Shown one piece after another: positions 1 to 10,500 of a stretch of 28,172 nt of DNA (position 1 is its first letter; each line of letters begins with the position of its first letter). The notes beneath the pieces are model-generated. The model did not search any database, was not told the origin of the DNA, and saw nothing but the letters and a program-made list of their open reading frames with translations. The position numbers and the translations under genes were made by a program. The stretch comes from Smittium culicis (taxonomy: Eukaryota; Kickxellomycota; Harpellomycetes; Harpellales; Legeriomycetaceae). The stretch covers positions 1 through 28,172 of the forward strand of contig LSSN01002824.1 of assembly GCA_001970855.1 (NCBI GenBank), in the 5' to 3' direction.

Positions 1-273
1 TTGACTATTGACTATTGACTATTGACTATTGACTATTGACTATTGACTATTGACTATTGACTATTGACTATTGACTATTGACTATTGACTATTGACTATT
101 GACTATTGACTATTGACTATTGACTATTGACTATTGACTATTGACTATTGACTATTGACTATTGACTATTGACTATTGACTATTGACTATTGACTATTGA
201 CTATTGACTATTGACTATTGACTATTGACTATTGACTATTGACTATTGACTATTGACTATTGACTATTAACTA
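1..273. repeat. 7-bp tandem repeat array (TTGACTA)n
   Basis: The unit TTGACTA is repeated head to tail 38 times without an error (1-266), followed by one diverged unit with a G-to-A change (267-273), after which the repeat dissolves into AT-rich sequence. The array runs off the left edge, so its true length is unknown. It has no spacers and no coding potential. The perfect homogeneity points to recent expansion by slippage or to assembly from a longer satellite. It does not resemble the common TTAGGG-type telomere repeat and neither strand is G-rich, so I call it a microsatellite/satellite, not a telomere. Confidence 0.98.
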
Positions 274-1389
274 GTCTAATAAATAGTCAAAATTAATGTA
301 AGCAGATTGATTATTTAAACAAAACAAAACAATATTTATATGTATCTGTAACAGAGATTTGTAATTTATGAATTTTTGTGTTATATTAAAAGAAACTAAT
401 TTAATTTTTTGTATTTAATAAGCTCAGATAATATTTAATTTAAATGAAATTTATGACTGTCATTATTTATATTTATTTATTTTAGATTTAAATTCAAAAT
501 TTTTATAAAATATGATTTAAAAATATAATACTGAGCTAAAATTTATTTATTTAAAATAATAATTAATTTCTAATCCTTAAACGAAAATTTTATAACTTCT
601 CCGGCGAGGGAAATTTATTATGCTCTTCTATATATAATTTATACTTCTTATTTTAAATTCATTTTATTAACCTTCCATATGGTTTCTCTATTCTTTTATA
701 TGCTTTAAAATTTTGAAAATTTCAGTATTCAATAATTAGTGTAACTGAGTTAAAATTTTTAACACACTAATATAACCCAATTTCATTTCCTTTTCAAATC
801 GACAGTCGATTTATTTATTTAGATTTTATATCTGATTTCATAACTATCATTGAATCAGTTGGTTGAATCTTATTCGGAATGATACGAAAAATTTCCGGTG
901 TCATTATCACTTCCACATCCCATCTCAGTTAAATCATCCTTGTCTTTCTTCAAAACTATTTTTTAAATCTATATCCATCAAACAGATTATTTTTTAACGC
1001 ACCATCGAGTTCAGATATTTTATACGATCCATTACTTGGACTTTATAATATTTTATGAATCATTTTCAAATATTATTCAGCTCGGTTTTTAACTATTCGA
1101 GCATCGAATCTTCGTGCATTAAGACTAAATTTGCCACTTTTAATTTTCATTTTTCATTTTTCATTTTTCATTTTTTTATGAATTTCAATTTAAGTTTTGG
1201 ATTTCTTTCTGTTATCATTTTGTGATCCCTGGGCTGAAAATAACAATTCATATTTTGACGATAGCTGTTTAATTCATTTTTTCTATAATTATTCGGTGGT
1301 CATAGGTTATTTTCCTTAGATTTTTTTCCACGTATTGCATTCAATTTAAATCGGCATTACACATTCAATTATAATACCAGTTTGTAAGA
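274..1389. other. AT-rich stretch beside retroelement; possible LTR, no gene
   Basis: No open frame or conserved protein is recognisable here. Because the gypsy element to the right lies on the minus strand, its 3' LTR would be expected in this interval, but I cannot define LTR ends since no second copy is visible for comparison. A short tandem run of ATTTTTC units lies at 1143-1177. Confidence 0.5.
1143..1177. repeat. short ATTTTTC tandem repeat
   Basis: About four copies of a 7-bp CATTTTT unit follow one another, ending in a T run. It is a simple-sequence repeat with the same period as the array at the left edge but an unrelated unit. Confidence 0.85.
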
Positions 1390-2035
1390 AGTAAAACCTG
1401 TTGATCGTTTGGTAGTAATTTTATCTGTCCAGAGCGCTCTATCCATAATTGCTTTCCAGCCTTGATCAGTTTCCAGAAAAATATTTGTAAACGAATCTAT
1501 CAAAGGTTTGTGACCACGCTCGACCATTATGTTTGCTTGAGGATGATATTAAGAAGTTAAATTTACTTCAATCTCATACTTTATAACATTTTTTTTACCT
1601 TGGGATATTCCAATTCTCCTCTATCACCTTTGACAAATCTAACACATCCATTTCTACTTATAATATTTTTATATAAGAATTTTGAAATTAGCTCTCCAGT
1701 ATTTTTTGATAATTCTTCAACTTCTATTCATTCCGTATAATCATCCCTAGCTATTATTAATACTGTTTTTATGTTCTTGGATTTAGGCATTATAAAGCTT
1801 TCAATACCCCAAATTTAGAAGATTTTGCTATTTAAAGTATTTATTAAAGGTTCATGAACTCTTTGATCTTCTCTCAATTGGCATTCCTTGCATGATTTAA
1901 TAAATTCTCTACAGTTGACGTACATGTTTTTCCAAAAGTACCTCATTTTCTATTTAACATATGTATATTCTCTCGATATATTCCATCCACAATCTTCATC
2001 ATGTACACTATTTAATATTTTATAAATTTAATAAC
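1390..2035 (-). pseudogene. gypsy integrase relic
   Basis: The minus-strand translation shows the parts of a retroviral-type integrase in order. First is a damaged HHCC zinc module: an HDEDCG-like segment, then FWKNM followed by CKECQ near 1890-1935. Next is the catalytic core with ARDDYTE, an EVEELSKN segment after an in-frame stop, and VKGDRGE, where families usually have DNG. The end has HPQANIMVERGHKPL and ALWTDKITTKRSTG, strongly typical of fungal gypsy integrases. Stops at several points, for example after DDYTE and before the HPQAN segment, mean no continuous enzyme is encoded. Integrase would insert the cDNA copy into the chromosome. Confidence 0.92.
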
Positions 2036-2164
2036 TATTTTCTATAACTTTCTTGGGCATATAATCTTTTTATCATATGTAAAATAAAAATTCCTCTCTA
2101 AATAGATAATTTTGTGCTTTCTTTCTAAAATTTTTTCTAGAATTGTGAGAGACTATTGGTAACT

Positions 2165-2690
2165 TTAGACATTTTTTGAAACGATCATATCTAAATATTC
2201 TTTAGATATATAATTTGATATTTCGTTAACACCTTCACTGTCTAAATTTAAAATTTTTATATTTATATTTTCCGATTCCGAATGATCCGTGTAATACGAG
2301 TCATCATTTACGCAGTTACTTCTACTCAAAATATCCACAACACTTTTATCAATGATTTTTATATTCACTTGTTTAAATGAAAGCAACAACATGCATGCAT
2401 ACTATCCATCTAGTTACATTTGCATCCGGAAAATTCTGGTTTTGGGCTATACCAACAATAGATTTTGAATCTATTTCTAAGGTAAAACGCACTCCATAAA
2501 GACTATTTTTCTATTTTTATCGTTAAAAATACACCTCTCAATTTTCTTTTCATTTATTTATATCTATATTCTCGTTCAGAAAATAACCTGCTTTCATAGC
2601 TTATTTCGTAGCTTCTTTTCTATTCATTTTTACCTAAAACTGCTCCAGTCCCTATAGGACTCGAGTCCACTGTCAAAATTAGTTCTTTGC
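2165..2690 (-). pseudogene. gypsy RNase H relic
   Basis: The segment starts near 2670 with VDSSPIGTGAVLGKNE, which matches the first catalytic Asp region of gypsy RNase H. It continues with FTLEIDSKSIVG and a DANVTRWM-like stretch around 2400-2480, and ends with VVDILSRS near 2320, corresponding to the usual VADALSR. A 75-codon open stretch at 2165-2392 covers the tail and the tether towards integrase. In-frame stops and a frame change before the LSR motif disable it. In an active element it would degrade the RNA strand of the RNA/DNA hybrid. Confidence 0.9.
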
Positions 2691-2939
2691 TGGAATAATA
2701 AGTTCTCAATATCTTATTTTCTTTTAATTTTGTTTTTTTGGTTTGAATCGCCATTTCCTGCTCATAATCCCAGTTGAATATTTGTCTTTTTTTTCATAAT
2801 CTATATAAAGGCTCCATAATTACCGAAAAAATTTCAAATAAAATTCTATAATAACCAGTGAGTGCAGCGAAACCCCTAATTCATTTATACTCTTTGGCCT
2901 CTTCCACTCTAAAACTTTATTTATATTTCTTTTAAATGG

Positions 2940-3740
2940 TTCCCTTAATAAATAGCTACATTTTTAGCCTACTATATTAATAGAAGGTCTACCAAATTTA
3001 TATCTTTCAAGTGATATAGTTAAACCTGCTTCTTTAATTTCAAAAAGTATATCCATTACATCTTTTATATGCTCATATTCAAATTTTCTTATACCAAAGC
3101 AGTTTATACTCTCATCTTTATGCACTGGCCCTTTAATCCCACCGTCATCTATAAAAACGGTCACTTTATCTGATATGAATATATATAGAATTTTTACCAT
3201 TATTATTTGAAAAATGGCCACCGATTTAGTCTCACCAATATGGACTCTGGCGATCCTCATTAGCCCTAATGGAGTATAAAATGAGAATATATCGCGACTA
3301 GATTAATTTAAAGGTATTTGATCATATCCTGAATAGAGATCAAACATCGAATTGATTGAAAGACCAAAGAAATCTTCAGAAAATTCATCAGTTAATGGAG
3401 GAAGGCCTCAATCTTTAATGGTAACCTCATTATCATGCTGTATATCCTGTATAAATCGAAGTTTCTCTTAGTCCCTCTTTTTCAATATAAACCATCGGTT
3501 AGCATAAGACCTTCCAGGCTCTATTATACCGACATCAATTTTTTCCTTTTAACATGGATACTAATTTTTCTTTGAGATTTTTTGAAATTGGGATAGGCTT
3601 TTGACTCCAAGGCTTGTGTGGATCTGTAAGTGTATTTATTTTTTCTTCAACAGTAGATTTCAAACAGCTCATTTGACTCAATTTCAATGCAAAAACATCT
3701 TTTTTTTTTCCTCGTCTATAAAATAAAGAGGCTTCCATCT
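2940..3740 (-). pseudogene. gypsy reverse transcriptase relic
   Basis: From 3738 down, the N-terminal side has QKPIPISKNLKEKLVSML, followed by a frame change at about 3545. In the new frame come VGIIEPGRSYANRWFILKK, RFIQDIQHDNEVTIKD, LPPLTDEF and FDLYSGYDQIP, the classical finger and palm motifs of fungal gypsy RT. A 98-codon open segment (2964-3260) then holds GLMRIARVHIGETKSVA and the catalytic box FIDD (3144-3155). It is followed by GGIKGP and by EAGLTISLERYKFG, the thumb-proximal motif. The catalytic aspartates survive, but stops upstream and the frameshift make the protein unmakeable. Confidence 0.95.
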
Positions 3741-4190
3741 CATGTATGTAATCTTTATCTATAAATAAACTGGAAATATTTTCATCATTTAAATAATATA
3801 ATTTAAAAATGTCGCTCAGGTTTCTTTTCCAAATTATTCCTGGAGATTTACTCGATGGCTCAGTTATTTAAATATTCTTTGGTTTTATTTTTTTTTTCAA
3901 CCGACTTATAGCATTTTCGTAAATTGGTTAGCCTATTATTTTGGTCCCATAATACTAAAATTATTTATATTAAAGTATTTTTCAACAAAAGCTGCATTTA
4001 TTCTTGAATTTTTTTCAAATGACACCTTTTTTAGATATACTTCGAAATTATAGGCACTTTCCTCAATGTTACTATTTATAGTGAATTGCATGGTTCCCAT
4101 TTATGTTATCTTACTCGCGAATCTAACTTCCCGAATATATGGCATGCCTAAAAAAACCTCAAAAACTTCTGAACAAGATACAACCATATT

Positions 4191-4628
4191 TCACTTTGAA
4201 ATAGAATCTCCGATCTGTATTTTACAATCAATTATTTCTAAATTTGCTTCTTCCTCCATAACATAAACACATTTTACATTACAGTCAGCAGTTATTGATT
4301 TACACGATAATAATTTACTATTTAATTTGTTAATAGTACTCTCACTTACAAGATTTAACATATCACCTATATCAAAGGTATAGTTTAATTCAAAGCCATT
4401 GAGTTTACCTTTAAATTTTATTACATTGCAAGATATTATACTAATAATTGCCGCTGATTGAACGTTAATTTTATCTTTTATAACTTCTTTTTTTATATTC
4501 ATAGGACCTTTAATAGGTAGTCGTTGTAGACGTGTTACTTCTTTCAATTCTTTTCTAAAATATGGTTTAACTTTTATTAGCTGGCAAACTGTTATAGGTA
4601 TTACAGTATTAAGAGTCATCTCAGTCAA
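4191..4628 (-). pseudogene. gypsy aspartic protease-like segment
   Basis: This 145-codon open stretch lies between gag and RT, where a gypsy element carries its protease. A segment reading FELNYTFDIGDMLNLVSES (key residues at 4365-4373) resembles the active-site flap DTGAS-N-IS of retropepsins, but the catalytic triad reads D-I-G where D-T/S-G is expected. The Thr-to-Ile change should abolish normal protease geometry. I infer identity mostly from position and this motif; the rest of the stretch is not recognisable to me. Confidence 0.65.
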
Positions 4629-5039
4629 TTTTGAGTCTACTGTTTCATATAGATATACTATACCTAGCTTCGTGTGTAGCTGTTCATTTTCAACAAATGG
4701 ATTACTTTTATTTTAAGCTTCTTCTTCTATCGACGGCATAGAAAAAAAATTTTCTCTTGGGAGATCATATCCAGTTGATCTTTTTGTAGAAAATACTTCC
4801 ATTTGAGGGTTAAATTCCGAAACATAATGGTCATCCCTGAAATCACCCTCTTCATCAAAATGGACTTTTTCTTCTTATATAGTATTCAAGCTCTCTGATT
4901 TTGACTTATATTTTCCTTCAGCTAGTTCATACATACGACCCTTTCCGTAATTATAAGGAATTTCCCCCTCAAAATTGAAAAATATTATATCAGTCATGTT
5001 GAACTTTATTTTTTTTCTTCAAAACCCTTGTTTAATTTT

Positions 5040-5815
5040 TTACTGTCTCGTCTTTGATGAAATTTTTCATCACAATAGAAACACAAAGGTTTATTGAAAT
5101 AAGGTTCATGACTTTCAGAAACATTCTTGTTAGAGATTTTATGTTTTTCGTCTTTTCAGTAAGCACCAGTTTTATTAGAATAATTTTATTTACTTTGGGA
5201 ATTGCATCGATTTTTCTCTTTGGTTTCCACTTTAAAACATTTCCTTAAAAACTCAATAGCATCGTATATAGGCAAGAAAGCTTTTTTTTTCCCACTCTTT
5301 TTCCTTGCGCAAGTAGGCCCGACTTAAGGTAATCCTCGGACAATATATCTTCGAGATTTATCACAAATCAGTCCTCTGTAAGCACTTTTCGCTTGACTAA
5401 AATATTAGCTAACACTTTATATTGACTGGTAAGTGAATTTAAATTTTCTTTCAGCTAATTCTCGTTTATTATGGTATCTAGGTATTCTTTAATTATTTCA
5501 AACACTTGATCTTATTGGTAAGATTCTATCATATAGTCCCAAAATGCTTCCAAATTATTCTTCATAAGATCAATTAATATACTAGATTAGCTTTTATTTT
5601 TTCAGAACAATATCTAGGTAACACATTATATGGTCGGTTTTTTCCAATTTTGGCATCAGAAGCTAAGTGCTTGTTCTGTTTAAACAATTCTTTAACTTTA
5701 TGACCTTTGGATTAAGGTGAAATTTTACTTTCCGGTTTTGTTAAGGCAGGTAAATGATAATTCCCTTCAAAGCCAGAAAATTCAATTTCGCAATTATATA
5801 AAATTTGCAGTCCAA
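5040..5815 (-). pseudogene. gypsy gag relic with degenerate zinc knuckle
   Basis: On the minus strand, segments such as FWDYMIESYQ, VFEIIKEYLDTIINEN and LEDILSEDYLKSG form a helical, charged Gag-like protein broken by several stops. Near 5043-5092 a zinc knuckle reads C-F-Y-C-D-E-K-F-H-Q-R-R-D-S. This fits CX2CX4HX4C except that the final Cys has become Ser. About 400 nt further towards pol lies the protease-like segment. Gag would package the element RNA into virus-like particles. Identity is inferred from position plus the knuckle; Gag is poorly conserved. Confidence 0.75.
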
Positions 5816-6084
5816 GCTAAATTATCTATACGAAATTTCAAAGCGCTGCAAAATAAAAAACTTAAAAACCTGAATTTGTTATATTAACTATAGCAAGGCA
5901 AACTTTTTCTTAACTCAGCACAGATTAAACGATCTGCGGTCCATCGGAATTGGAGTTAAACTACTAAATTTCATCAACAGACTCTATTATGAGAAAAAAT
6001 TAGCAGTCAGAATCGGTTTACACCCTCATAGCCTTTGGAATACTTATGAGGAGTGTGTTAAGGATTTTCAACATCGCCATTCCT

Positions 6085-6355
6085 CTTAGATCGCTTCATC
6101 AAAGGCATATTCAAGGATGCTATATTCGTTTAATCGCCTGTTATACCTATTCGAATACCAGTACTGCTATTTTTTGATAATGCAGTCATGCTGTAATACT
6201 CTCTAGAAAACCTGAAAACCTCATTTGAAGCCATCAACGTGTGTTTGGAAACATGGAAACTGACTGTCAACTCCGGATATTCGACCGAACTGATGCTGCA
6301 GCGGCAGACAATCAGTACCACTGACTATTACACATACTTGGGGTATATAATGAAT
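6085..6355 (+). pseudogene. LINE reverse transcriptase palm/thumb fragment
   Basis: The translation of 6085-6195 resembles the LINE RT stretch that ends in the F-A-D-D catalytic box, but here the box reads F-F-D-N (6170-6181). The second catalytic Asp has been lost, and an in-frame stop lies about 14 codons upstream. Immediately downstream the frame changes and the thumb region continues as ENLKTSFEAINVCLETWKL through TYLGYIMNP. The domain assignment is from motif order; catalysis is impossible as written. Confidence 0.85.
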
Positions 6356-6849
6356 CCCAAATAGAGTGTGGGCAGTACAATTATGAACATAAAATAGAAA
6401 GCCTAGAAAGCCATGTATTTTGTGTTTTATTTTTTAAACCGATCTGACGCGATGACCGAACTCAAAATTCGGTTCATCAAATCCGTTCTGCTACCTATTG
6501 GGTGCTATGGTGGCGAGACCTTCGGTATGAGCAAAAACCGATGACGCCACATTCAGACCGTAATTGACCAGGCAACCCGAATGGTTGCAAAGGTCGGTAA
6601 AAAAGCCCGATGGAGCGAATCCGTTAGGAACTGGGAATCAGTTCAGTGTTTCTGCGCACCAGCACTGCCTGTGAGCATGAATTAATTAAGTTGACAACAG
6701 CCTAAACGTGAGTCATCAATCTCATCAAGCAGCCTATCAAGGCGCAGAAATCCACCTGGGTGACTGGATGCTCCAGGTGGATCAAGAAATACTTCTATAA
6801 AAATGTGGCTGGTCAGAAAGCGATTTCATTGGCTAAAATAAAGGCTAAA

Positions 6850-7400
6850 AAATACCAAGACTAAAATAAAACATTGGGAAATAAGCTGAAATATCAAAAA
6901 CAAAAGCAATTGGATTGGAATCACTGCACTGCATCCCACACTGAAGCTGGACCTTCAGGACGTCGGGAGAATAAGAATGGGAAGCTACTGGATTGCCTAG
7001 CGACTTGTCAGCGCCAAAATCATCGACCAAAAGTATAAACTATTTTGTCCCTTCTGCAGCCTCCAGACCCCTGAGACAGCGGACCACATATTATTAGACT
7101 GCGCCCTGTGGCGTAGAGTCAGAACCGAAACGATTGACCGGTTCATACCAGTTTCGATCCGTTCGAACAGAAATTTATTACTTTTAAATTCTGATGAAGC
7201 CCGGTTGGGACTAGTCGAGAAACTCCTTGGGGAAGGGGAGTCTAAACAATATTTTATCTAGCTCTGCGCTGGCACCGCTGGTCCAAATTTCGAGCAGAAA
7301 AGAGCGAAAATTTTAGATTGCATGCGTATTTTCACATCACTTATATTTCACGGTATATGAGATATACAAGATTCATTGAATCAATGCTCAGTGTGTATTA
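6850..7400 (+). pseudogene. LINE ORF2 C-terminal zinc-finger region
   Basis: A segment around 6905-7300 reads through a single stop. It contains a putative zf-RVT-type finger, CPFC followed by nine residues, then H-X4-C in the context ETADHILLDCALWRRVR (7046-7102). Further on are RLGLVEKLLGEGES and other residues typical of the conserved tail of these ORF2 proteins. All four putative zinc ligands are intact although the protein as a whole is broken. The tail is thought to help bind the element RNA or target DNA. Confidence 0.85.
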
Positions 7401-7531
7401 AGCAAATAGAGCGGTGGAGGTGAGACAGGTGAAATTTTTTTATAAGTTTTTATAGCTTTTTTTATACTGCTGTAATTATTTTTTGATACTTTTTATTATT
7501 GTGTAAATAAATTTTCGTAGTATATAAAAAA

Positions 7532-7553
7532 GAATGAAATGAAATGAAAAAAA
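7532..7553 (+). repeat. GAAAT-repeat tail of the LINE copy
   Basis: Successive GAAAT units followed by an A run lie about 150 nt beyond the last recognisable LINE coding sequence. Simple A-rich repeats of this kind commonly end non-LTR retrotransposon copies, so I take it as the probable 3' end of the element. Confidence 0.55.
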
Positions 7554-7560
7554 TCAGAAA

Positions 7561-10500
7561 ATTCACTTTGACTTTCAATTTCACCAAATAATTTACTTTT
7601 ACTCTTGCTACTAAAACACTGAATTATTAGTCTTCCTGGTTGTTGAAAGTTAGAAATTTACGCATTTTCTCTAAAACTCATATCTGAGAATTTTTTAGTC
7701 AAGTTGGCGCCCTTATCGGGCTCCGTTTTTTCAGGTGTTTGGAGTAGTCCGGGTTATTTGTTTTATTTTTTGGGGCTCATGATGTTTCAGCTTTTGTAGC
7801 CACGATTTTTATTATTAACTAAAAAATTGTATATATTTAAGAATATTGCTTTAGGTTATATATTTTAAATTCATTCTAGTATAAAGTAAATCGTTTAAAA
7901 AATAAAAATAAATAATATTGTGATTAAAATTTAGGTTGAATTAATAAGTACTATTTTTAATTCCATCTTTCCATGCCTGATTTTTTTACTTTTTATTTCA
8001 ATTATTTTTCATTCCTATTATTTCTGTTCCTTTATAATTATTTGCTCTTTTTATACTTATATTTATAGTTTAAATTCTTATATACTTGAGTTATTACAAT
8101 ATAATTAAAATTTATTAAAAAAACATATATTTGTAAATTTATTGGCGACTAAAAATTTTTATAAATTTATTTGCGATCCATTTTCATAAATTTCTTTTTA
8201 AAAACTTAAACACTGTTTATTCGTTATGTTATAATGAATAGATAGGAAAGTAAATACAAATAAGTGGGTTCTATTTGCCTTTGAAATTAGAGAGGTAGAA
8301 ATGACTTCCACACACACGTTATATTAATTTAATATTTTAATGACCGTTTTATAAGCTTTTTTTTCAATATTATGAATACATTTTTACTTTTTTTATGATC
8401 GTCCTATCAAAATAAGGATCATCTTATAGAAAAAAATATTTTTAGGATAATATTAAAAATATATGAAAAATACAAAGATATAAATCATAATAAAGTGTAT
8501 TAAAATTAATAGTTCTTGAAACTCGCTGTGGTGCTTCAAGGTTAGTTATAGATCAAAAATATTGAATATTATTTGCTAATTATTCTTAATTATTAAGCAA
8601 TGGAAAATATCTAAGTTTTATTTCTCTTGTAAATTATGTTTAAATTTAGACTATGAATTAAAGCTCAATAAATTTATATTAAAAAAACATTTTTAGCTCA
8701 TATTTAATAATTTTATTAAGATTATTGCATTAATATATAAAAAGTTACACTATAACAGTTAAAAGAAAGTATTTTTTACAAAAAAAACTGCTCTTATATG
8801 CTTGTGTCGTAGTTAAATACGACTACAAAGAGGTTGATCCTCAAAAAAGGAAATAGGGAGAATCCTACAAAAACAAAGGATTTTTCTTTAAAAGTTTTAG
8901 CATATGAACAACTTCTGACAGTTTTTTTATACAGAGGATTTACTTCTTTGTGGAATTTTTTTATGTTAGAGTTGCTCTTTGTGTTTAGCTATACTATTAT
9001 CATTATCTTATTACATTATTTTATTATATTATCCTTTTACATTTATATACCTTAAACATTAGTAAAACACCAAGTTTTATAATTAAATTTTTAACTATAA
9101 AAAGGCTTCCTTTTTCCAAGCTTTAATGGATAAGAAGTTTTTTTGGTACAATAAAATTGAGAAAATCAAACAATTAAAACCTTTATTCAAACTTATACTA
9201 TTGAACCAGAAAAAAAACCCTAGACTAATATTAAACATCTAGGTGGAGTAAAGGGAAAACTCCGACACTTGTCTAATTATTAACTTTAAAAATCCTATAA
9301 AAATCTCATAAAATTTACTAATACTCAGATCTGTGTAATTTATGATATTTAGATTTATTGTTATGAAATAACATAGGATTAATTTAACAAATTTGATAAT
9401 TTTTTTTTAAAAAATTGCTTATTATGGAATGTATTTGATTTATATTTACCAAAAAAAAAAAGATTATATTCCGTATTTTTTAATTTGAAATAACGTGTAA
9501 TAAATATATTTAGTAGTTATTTGAAAGAAAATTTTATTAAATGCGATATAGTAATACACTTTTTAATAATACCGCATTCTATATAATTATATGTTTTAAA
9601 ATAATATCGGATTCATAATATTTATTAATTAACTGTATAATTATCAATTTGAAAAACAAAAATGAGATTTTAAAATAATATTTTCAGATTTATTAGCTAT
9701 CTTTCGATAGATAATAAGTAAAAATAAATAGTTTAATTTTTTTTTAGAAAATTTACATTTAATATTTATTTAGAAAAAAATATCATTATTCACACGAAAT
9801 ATCAAAAATAATTAAAATAAACTTGTACAAAATAGTAATAATTAATTATCATCAGATCTAAAAATGACTATATTTTAAAGAGTTTTCATTAAGCGAGTTT
9901 ATTCTAAAATCAATCAAGCTGAAAAAAAGCTCTTAATTAATTTATTAAAAAATGGATATTTTATTAAACCTGTTATATAACAATTAAAATGGCAAACATA
10001 TAATATTTATTTAAATGATTTTCAAAAAAAAAATTCATATTTATATTTAAAAAGGAATAAAACGATGTATTCTTTTGCATGGGGCTATATTTTTCTAATA
10101 AATTTTATTTAATATTGCGAGTTATGTACTAGAATTAGCTGTGTCATATTTATATAGTATATTTGATTCTGATATATTTTAAAATAAAATTAAGGTTGAT
10201 AAGTAAGGAAAATTTAATGGGAAAAATCCTGCTATTAAAAATAAAATAAAATTTAATCCAATGAAATTATTTTATATGCTAAATTTTATATAAATTAGAT
10301 CTTTTTTATAGTGCAACGTTTTTAGAATTTTATATTTTAGAATCAATAAAAAATTATTTTTTTGAATTATAAACAAGGCTCTATAAATATTAGCTAGATT
10401 TTTAACTATATAAAATTTAAATTTTTTATTTGAAATTCATTTTATTACGATTGATTATTTAAAAACAAATTATAAATATAAAAAAAATCAATTAAGTAAT

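Larger units (their letters stand above)
1390..5815 (-). mobile_element. Degenerate Ty3/gypsy LTR retrotransposon
   Basis: Reading the minus strand from 5815 down to 1390 gives, in order, gag with a broken zinc knuckle, an aspartic-protease-like segment, reverse transcriptase, RNase H and integrase. This is the Ty3/gypsy (Metaviridae) order, with integrase last; Ty1/copia elements have integrase before RT. Every domain is interrupted by stops and frame changes, so the element cannot make its polyprotein and is a relic. The surviving motifs resemble the fungal gypsy group. LTRs, the primer binding site and target-site duplications could not be identified. The boundaries given are the outermost recognisable coding similarity, not the true ends. 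The gag end abuts a plus-strand non-LTR element. Confidence 0.93.
5900..7555 (+). mobile_element. 5'-truncated, degenerate non-LTR (LINE) retrotransposon
   Basis: The plus strand carries the C-terminal half of a LINE-type ORF2 in several frames. Near 5930-6000 is RSIGIGVKLLNFINRLY. At 6085-6195 an SPFLLDRFIKGIF segment leads to the palm motif. At 6200-6355 is a thumb segment ending DYYTYLGYIMNP. Near 6450-6560 is LLPIGCYGGETFGMS. At 7046-7102 is a CX2C-H-X4-C finger. No endonuclease domain is visible upstream, so the copy is probably 5'-truncated, as is common for LINE insertions. Stops (for example after YIMNPK and SKNR) and frame changes make it inactive. The 3' end has an A-rich GAAAT-repeat tail. 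Confidence 0.88.

Noticed and set aside
1..273. Telomere or CRISPR array
   Set aside because: The units are directly adjacent with no spacers, so not CRISPR; the unit is neither G-rich on one strand nor a known telomere repeat, so a telomere cannot be claimed from sequence alone.
4066..5248. Plus-strand ORFs at 4066-4266 and 5054-5248
   Set aside because: They lie antisense to the gypsy protease and gag segments and show no domains.
8834..9055. 73-codon plus-strand ORF
   Set aside because: Low-complexity Phe/Leu/Ile-rich C-terminus and no family resemblance; consistent with chance.
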